Shown here piece by piece: positions 57,946-64,000 of a stretch of 64,000 bases of DNA. The stretch spans positions 1-64,000 of the forward strand of contig JAACJM010000068.1 in the NCBI GenBank assembly GCA_013368315.1, given 5' to 3'. The translations under genes and the position numbers were made by a program. Every line of letters begins with the position of its first letter. Positions within the stretch are counted from its first letter, which is position 1. The notes beneath the pieces were generated by a model. That model was not told the origin of the DNA and made no database searches. It was given only the letters and a program-made list of their open reading frames with translations. The stretch comes from Tetrapyrgos nigripes (Eukaryota; Basidiomycota; Agaricomycetes; Agaricales; Campanellaceae).

Positions 57946-60131
57946 CTATTTACCTCCATTCAATGGGAAGATGCCTTGACTCAAGAACTTTTTCCAATCA
58001 CAATTTGGGTCTACCCCAGCTGCTTTTGCCTCCTTCATGGTGTTGAACCCAAGCTCTGTGGTCTGGAACATGGTTGCTTGTGAAAACCAGACCATTGAGC
58101 CCCGCCCGGTGCCTTCCTTCCAATCTGAATCCTTGGAATGTCTGTCTTCTGTACAATGGCACCCAAATCTTCGAAGACTGTCTCTTGTTGGAGGAGCATC
58201 ATTTTGAGTTGTATGAAGAGGAAGATCTATGAGAAGATGAGAAAAATTATGCAAAACAAATAGACCTCAGGTGTACATACCTGCAAAGTCAATATTGAAG
58301 TGGATGAAAAGAGAAGATGGGTAAAGTAAGAAAACACCTGGAGGGAGCTCAATGGCTATTCCTGCTTCCCAGAGCACAAGCCAGCAGCGCTCCCGGTGGT
58401 CAAAATGTCCTAGGATGCAAAGTCAGCTTCGTCCATAGTCCTGCATATGTATGTGAGAGCACATACCAAAAACAAATATCATGCAGACACCGAGAGCCAC
58501 ACTTTTGAAGTTGATGTGGGGCATGCAGTGAACCCGTTTGATACCACACCTCAGTGCATTGAGGCAAAAGTTCCAGAAAAGACCAAACATAGGTTTGATA
58601 CTGTATTTCAATTCCATCTCCTGGCCGCAGTCTTCGAATTGTTTGGCGATTGCAGGGAATTGCGCACGTAGAAGGCCACATCCATATTCACTAAACAGAA
58701 CAAAAAAACTTGTCATTCAGAACGGAGGGCACCTAGGTAGATTGCTGGAATACTTGTGTCAGAGAATGAAAGATGGAGCTATCGTCTCCAAAAAACTGGT
58801 CATAAACCATTGGGTTGTCTTGATGCAACTTAGATAGGCTTGGAAGCTAAAGTAGAATTGAGCTGATGGCGAGAATGATGGAGTCAATGAACATACCCGT
58901 CGATTGTTTCAGTCATGACCAAGGATTGCAGACCAATGCCCTCCTCGTGAGTTTGACTCCATCTCAGACTGGCTGGGGGAAAAGAGAAAGCACGAACCAT
59001 GGCTTGCGTGGCTTCAATGATGGAGGGCATCATGTCAACAATTCGGGCAGTGACTCAGCTACGAAAGGCCACCTGGCATCCTAGACTGTCCCGAATTGAC
59101 AAGGCCATGTTTCTCAAATGCAAAGATTAGACCTAAGAGGATGTAATAAGCATAGAATATATGCACTCTGTATAAAACGCAAGATGGACCCCTTCCAAAG
59201 CTGATTTTAGACTCCCTTCTTTCCAGAGCTTGGTGATGGACTTCTTTAGAGCCTGCCAAGCTGGCTTGGAGAGGTTGGCATCGGTGGTCACTTTGAACTG
59301 GTTGGCTTCCAAACTCTGTATACCTGAATGAGCAGTGGCGTCCTCGTGTTGGGATTGACGCAGTTGGTTTTGTTTGATAGCTTTTGCTTTGCCAGTCAGA
59401 CCATTTAGGGTGGATCAGTCAATGACTTTGGCGTTTCGACGTCCAATGGCGGGAATCAAACTGACCTGGGGTAAATGCCATGCTGCTAAAAATAATGAAG
59501 GTCTCTCACCTTTCTTGAAATCCACCAGCAGGTGCCTCAACGTGCTCTGCTGCAACAATCCTCTTGCACCCTTTACCCTTAGCCTTGCTTTTCGCATTCA
59601 GTTTTCCATCTCTATTTGCCATGGAAACACCGCCATCCAGCTTGGTTCTCACTTCCTTCTTGTTTTGACCTGACTCGTGTTCGGAAGATGAGTTAACACG
59701 TACACGCTTGCCCAGAGCGGTGTCAGTTGGTACAGGAGCTGCACTAGAGGGACTGGCCGCAGCAGCGAGCATTTCTGAGGGTGGAGTGAGCTTGAGTACA
59801 TTGATAGAAGCGCTGGTTGTTTGTTCGTTGAGCATCCTGGACCAATTCAGTCAAAAAGTTGACATTAAGAAATAAAAATGCCCTCACCACCAAATACCGG
59901 GATCTGTATTGTTGAACTCCTCCTCTTCCTCTTCTTCTCTATCCCAGACAAGGTTTTGAAAGTCAAAATGCACTTGCAACAAAAAATCTTCTGGCTGTGT
60001 GACCAGTTGGTCTTCAATGGTGGGGAAGCTGGGTCACTATATCAGTGTTTATGATGAGAATAGAGGATATTTTTTCACAAAAGATTCGTGAGGGCCTTTG
60101 CCGCCAGGCGAAGCAACCGCTGTTGAGCCAT
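57946..60131 (-). pseudogene. TET/JBP-like 2OG-Fe(II) dioxygenase-fold protein
   Basis: ATG at 60131 (MAQQRLLRL), an acidic second exon (about 60040-59928), a basic exon at 59835-59515 (SKAKGKGCKR), then SLIPAIGRRNAKVID, TGA 59415-59417, STLNGLTGKAKA. The catalytic exon (about 58716-58480) has KRVHCMPHINFKSVALGVC; family members carry HxDxxN here, so the iron-binding Asp is Asn (58510-58512). Then LVLWEAGIAIELPPGVFLLY, FIHFNID (second His, 58300-58302) and GTGRGSMVWFSQATMFQ (2-oxoglutarate Arg, 58102-58104). The last intron is about 58255-58310. TET/JBP enzymes oxidise 5-methylcytosine or thymine in DNA; activity of this copy is doubtful. Confidence 0.55.
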
Positions 60132-60591
60132 GGCAGAAAGAGTGTGAATTGAAGTCTTTTGCAACATAACAGCAATCTGACATAAGTTTGTCATCACGTG
60201 GTAAGACGCGTTGGCTCAAGTGCGTGTGTTTAAATGCAGTTTGTTGATTCCTAGAAGAACGGCTGGGAGAGGGTTAACGAATCCATCGTATGAGAGGTGG
60301 ATTCAGCTGAGCAGTGAGAAAAGCTGCCTCCAAATGCATCAGGAAAAACCAAGAGACCGGTGTGCATCGAAGCCAAGAGGCTCCATCTGGATAGGGGTTT
60401 GGAGATCAAGCCTGCTGGGAAGGAGACCCATATGTGCAGGTACGAGGCTGTTAGCATTCAGGCACATACCGCGCCTCGCTATGCAGGTCTCCCTTTGCGT
60501 GAGCCTCAGAAAGATTCTGAAGTGACGGCCTGAGAGTAAACAAAGTCAAAGCACAACGCGACATACGAAGGCCTCAGCTTGTCACATGGTT

Positions 60592-60615
60592 GATAGATAG
60601 ATAGATAGATTATTA
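60592..60615. repeat. GATA microsatellite
   Basis: About five tandem GATA units in the 0.7-kb gap between the two - strand genes. No gene is seen in 60132-60866. Confidence 0.8.
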
Positions 60616-60866
60616 GATAGGTTACATCGCTACTGGACTAGCTACTTGATGACTCATATGTTTATAGCAGGCACTTAGGTGCTTAAGCCATGAAGAATTT
60701 GTAAAAAGCACAGGCAGTCTTATACCGCAGTGACGAATACCCTGTTTTCTACACCAGAGCCTCATGCATTGTTTCCAAGAAAGATTGTTTATTGCACGAA
60801 GTTGATAAGAAACACAAAATGATTGGCCTTCACGGCCATTTTAGAGCGACAGAAAACAATCCATAC

Positions 60867-62884
60867 TTAAGCATCGCCTTCCAAAACTCTACCGTCAATG
60901 CCCATGTCCTCATCACCAACATCCCACAAGTGCCCTTGCCAGCCAAGTGAGCGCGATGCCCATCGAATGTCCTCACATTGGAACAGCCGCCACAAATGCG
61001 GAAGGCGGTCGAGATGATGACCCAGGCCTCGTGCGTAATCCCAGCTTGGGAATTCCAACACATCCAAGCCTGGCCAACCGGGGACATTGCAGGTTCCTCA
61101 GGGAAAACCCACAGGAGGCTATCACATCGAGAGATAGGAGGCAGCTTCTCAATCAAAGAGCCTAGATTCCCCACTAACACAAAGAGTCAGAATTGTCAAT
61201 TGAAGCTGTAAGAGAATGTTAACACTCACCAATTTCAAAATCAGGGGTGTTCATGCATTGGTTGTTGTCGAGATGGGCCTGGTACCCCTCTGGGGAGAAG
61301 TAGGAGAGGCAACTCATGCACTTCATAGCATAGGCACGCAGCATGCCAAATGCCTCAAGGGTAAAGCCATGGTTGGAGTTGAGCAGGCAGATGGAACGCC
61401 AAACGGCGTTGTGCTGACCTCTCAGGGTGAGAGACATGCCAATTTGATAGGCTCCAGGTTCGTGATACTGCTGAAGAGAAGTTGGGGTGGACTGGGGTAA
61501 TAAGTACTGTCTCCATTTTAAGAGTCTGCGAACCATGTATGAGTCAGAGAACAATCGATATGGGGATTCAAGTAAGGAGACATTGAAGGCAGGATGGGCT
61601 TTTGGCTGGCCATCATAAACGCCGTCTTCAGCGGCCTTCAAGATGGATTCCACCACGGGGAGGTCTACATATTCAAAGGTTAGCACTAGAACAAAGACCA
61701 AAAAAATAAAAACCTCTCACCGGTAATCTTGCGTTTGAAGGCGGTCTCATCGTTGTAGAATGGTTGTATGGTACCGGCTGACTTCTTGCGAGGGGAGGGA
61801 CAACTGTGTCGATCGAAAGTCCGAATGCTACGAGAAGGCGATGGGGTGGGGGTGAAGGCCTTGGATGTCATCAAGTCCGCACGCCTGAATACCAAGGAAT
61901 CAGTGCTGAAGGTAATGTCAGAATCTGCAATAACAAACCCTATGATATAAGAACATCATGCATGTTGCGTGTTAGTTATATTTGAAAGAGATAGAGAGGA
62001 AGAATGCACCTTGCTCTTTCAAAGCAGCCTTAGCTGCTTTCAGTGTGTCCTTGTGGTACAAGGCGTCCTGGTCCTCCTGGTCACTACTCCTCCCACTCTC
62101 ATCTTCAGAATCTTCTCCAGTGTTGGATTCATTGTCGTCATTGTCATCTGGGTAAGAGGGGGTTTAGTACCTGCAATTTGTGTTCCATGAAGTGACTGAC
62201 TGACCTTTTTTGTCATCTTTTCGGAGATGAAGAGAGGGGATCGGGACTGCAAGCCGTGGTCAAAATGAAGCTGAAGGAGAAAACAGGTAAACGATAACTT
62301 ACTGACTAGGCATTTATGAGTCAAAGTGACAAAAAAGCCCGTGTAGTCTACCCTGGGATCATCTTGGGGACGGGAAATCAGCGTGTACTTGGAGAATGGC
62401 GCGCTACAACTTGAGATATGAGGACAGTGGGGGGTTTCCAAGAGGCCATGTCGGTCAAGGAGTTGAATCTTCTTGAAACAGAGCCCCTTCCTAAAGAAAA
62501 TTGTAGACTGAATTTAGCTTTAGCGTAACAAACAAGGTGAGTCGGAAACATACCTGTTCCAAGCCATCCACTTGCCTTTCTCTGCATCGAAGTCTGAAAT
62601 AATGCCGTCTTCCACGAAACTCTTCAGGTCATTAGCGTACCCCTTGAACTGACGGGGGGTGGGATCTTCTGAAGACAAGTGGTCTTCAATTTCTGGAGGA
62701 ACCTTGAAGAGATTTGTCAGAGGTTTTGGTGGCTGGTTTCAGCCTTGGCGCCTCCAAAACCAGCGGTCGCGGCACAGGTGCTGAGGGGAATGACAGGATA
62801 TGGGTTGTAGGGAGTTCTCCAGTATGGAGAATAGGAGGGAGAGGAAGCACTTGGATGGCGGGAAGTTTGAGACGAACGAGGCAT
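60867..62884 (-). CDS. Unrecognised multi-exon gene inside the TIR unit
   Basis: Starts at ATG 62884 (MPRSSQTSR, Ser/Pro/Tyr-rich) and ends at TAA 60867-60869. Supported exons: PPEIEDHLSSEDPTPRQF...KWMAWN (about 62700-62555), KKIQLLDRHGLLETPHCPHI to FVTLTHKCLV (about 62480-62310), an acidic Asp/Glu/Ser exon (62148-62010), 61935-61720 (basic, RSIRTFDRHSCPSPRKKS), 61665-61227 (VYDGQPKAHPAFNVSLLES to the Cys/His-containing end) and 61095-60867 (LEFPSWDYARGLGHHLDRLP). Introns are short. Apart from the first junction I see no stop or frameshift, unlike its two neighbours. I recognise no domain; its Cys/His pairs (HCPHISSC, MKCMSC) could bind metal. Confidence 0.5.
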
Positions 62885-63268
62885 TCTGGTAAGAAAAGAG
62901 GTGATGAGCGGGCGAGGATGTGAGTCCGGCGAGAAACCTACAAGTTCCTTACATCCCTTATAACTCGCTTTCTCTCTGTCCAGTTTGGTGCCGAGCGCAA
63001 AGACCAGATCCACATCCAGAAGCAGGCTGGCGGAAAGTACAGTTCCCAAAACCATGAGCTGATTTCTGAGAACTTAGAAAGAAGAGCAGCTGGTTGTCGT
63101 GCAAATCCTCTTGCAGCTTGTTGCAAGGCACGACATGAGGGAGGAAAAATCGCCGCGGACGACAACTGTCACAGGTGAATCATGCTTGGGACATCCTCCG
63201 GTCATGCATGGTCGGGATTTGACCAAACAGGAAGGAGTCTAGACCTAGCGTCTGTCCGACGGTTCTTC

Positions 63269-63302
63269 GGGCTTCTTTTGATGGGATCGAAAAAGAGGAA
63301 TC
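63269..63302 (-). repeat. Right terminal inverted repeat core
   Basis: Reverse complement of 54170-54203 with two mismatches. Similarity continues outward to the CTGTCAG at about 63314-63320. Confidence 0.75.
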
Positions 63303-63330
63303 AACTATAGACTCCTGTCAGAGACCATAC

Positions 63331-63896
63331 TCTTGACAGAGAGCACATGATTACTCTAGAAGTCGCAATATTGACTGCAGTGGCACAGTACTTCCTAATG
63401 GGTGTAGAGATGCCTTAAAGCATATAGGGGAACACTATTTAACTACTGTTTTTCTATAGATCAAGATCAGCGACTTTTATAAACACCCCTGGCTCATCCA
63501 AATGACTACGGAGTTTTGCCTGAGTGTGAAAAACAGTCCCACACTAAAGTGGAGGCTGCAAAGCATGCCAGTCACTCTGCATACAACAATCTGTAGATCC
63601 ATAAGGGTTCCACAAATAATTGTTACAGGTATAATGTGACTTATCTAGATCTATAACTAAACCAGCAAAAAGTGTCTAATGCGACTCTAAACTGAACCCT
63701 GGTTATATATTTTACCAGGAAATATAGATGAAGAAGGAGATAAAGTGAAACATCAATCCACCAGCTGCACAACATCAAGTCTGACAGCTTACTTGGTGAT
63801 GAGCTCGCCGTTGACCTCGACAACGCGATCCATCTTGACAACAGCAGTTGTATGGGACAAGACCAACGTCGATGGCCCTTGGGGCCCATAACCTAA
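63331..63896. other. Flank of the TIR unit, no confident gene
   Basis: Non-coding in appearance. A short - strand ATG frame at 63833-63789 (MDRVVEVNGELI) runs into AAGTAAGC, which could be a splice donor, so it may be a first exon of a host gene cut off from its promoter by the LTR at 63897. Too short to assign. Confidence 0.25.
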
Positions 63897-64000
63897 TGAA
63901 GCAGCAACTAATCAGCGTAGGGTGACCAGTCAATGGAGCTCACCAAATAGAACATTGAGGAGAAAGCTTGTAGAGCTTAGATGCAAATTGCTTGAATAGC
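63897..64000 (-). repeat. Second copy of the copia-2 LTR, cut by window end
   Basis: Matches 35939-36042 with a few transitions. Begins TGAAGCAGCAAC as that copy does. Whether a full element follows lies outside the window. Confidence 0.85.

Larger units (their letters stand above)
54148..63330. mobile_element. TIR-bounded 9.2-kb unit with MULE-like transposase and TET/JBP-like gene
   Basis: Inverted repeats lie at both ends: GATTCCTCTT...ATCCCATCAAAAGAAGCCC at 54170-54203 and its reverse complement at 63269-63302 (32 of 34 identical), with weaker similarity outward (TGTCAG / CTGACAG) and inward (CGACG-type). Between them are three genes: transposase-like (+, 54715-57941), TET/JBP-like dioxygenase (-, 60131-57946) and an unrecognised gene (-, 62884-60867). 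Exact ends and the target-site duplication are not determined. The unit is inferred from the repeat pair and gene content. Confidence 0.6.

Noticed and set aside
1328..59417. TGA read as tryptophan (altered code)
   Set aside because: Many genes end in TGA, TAG stops also occur, and several TGA sites match expected Arg rather than Trp. Mutation explains them better.
60211..60525. 104-codon + strand frame in the TIR unit
   Set aside because: Lies in the gap upstream of the dioxygenase gene; no motif or splice support.

Overview
The window looks like a repeat-dense stretch of an Agaricomycete (mushroom-forming basidiomycete) nuclear genome. The evidence is spliceosomal introns of about 48-64 bp with GT-AG borders, a PIF1-type Helitron, a chromodomain Ty3/gypsy element, two Ty1/copia elements, many short terminal-inverted-repeat (TIR) elements, and a 2OG-Fe(II) dioxygenase-fold gene of the TET/JBP-like kind that is expanded in these fungi. 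I see no rRNA, tRNA, CRISPR or prokaryotic operon. Layout: 1-10.9 kb holds four to five unrecognised multi-exon + strand genes. 11.2-17.86 kb is a degenerate Helitron (Rep plus PIF1 helicase) cut off at its 3' end. 17.86-27.23 kb is a + strand Ty3/gypsy internal region (gag, protease, RT, RNase H, integrase) broken up by three opposite-facing LTRs. 27.23-30.39 kb is a 3.16-kb tandem array built on an 11-bp unit that starts inside the integrase, followed by a 75-bp tandem repeat. 31.2-35.5 kb is a + strand Ty1/copia element carrying two TIR elements, and 35.9-41.1 kb is a second copia element on the - strand. 41.1-43.2 kb is an LTR with a TA-flanked TIR element inside it. 43.5-52.5 kb is a - strand chromovirus whose 3' LTR and integrase each carry a DNA-transposon insertion. 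52.5-53.9 kb is a copia gag fragment. 54.15-63.33 kb is bounded by matching inverted repeats and holds a MULE-like transposase gene (+), a TET/JBP-like dioxygenase gene (-) and an unrecognised gene (-). The window ends in another copy of the copia-2 LTR. The main candidate system is the TIR-bounded 9.2-kb unit at 54.15-63.33 kb, in which a transposase and a putative modified-base dioxygenase end tail to tail only 4 bp apart. The second is the 11-bp array, about 287 units in almost unbroken register, with hundreds of codons open in several frames on both strands. Across the retroelements many premature stops are TGA where relatives are expected to have arginine CGA, the mark expected from deamination of methylated CpG. 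Nested insertions let relative ages be read: the chromovirus LTR pair gives an empty-site control for one insertion, and reading frames restored across three other TIR elements show where each one entered.
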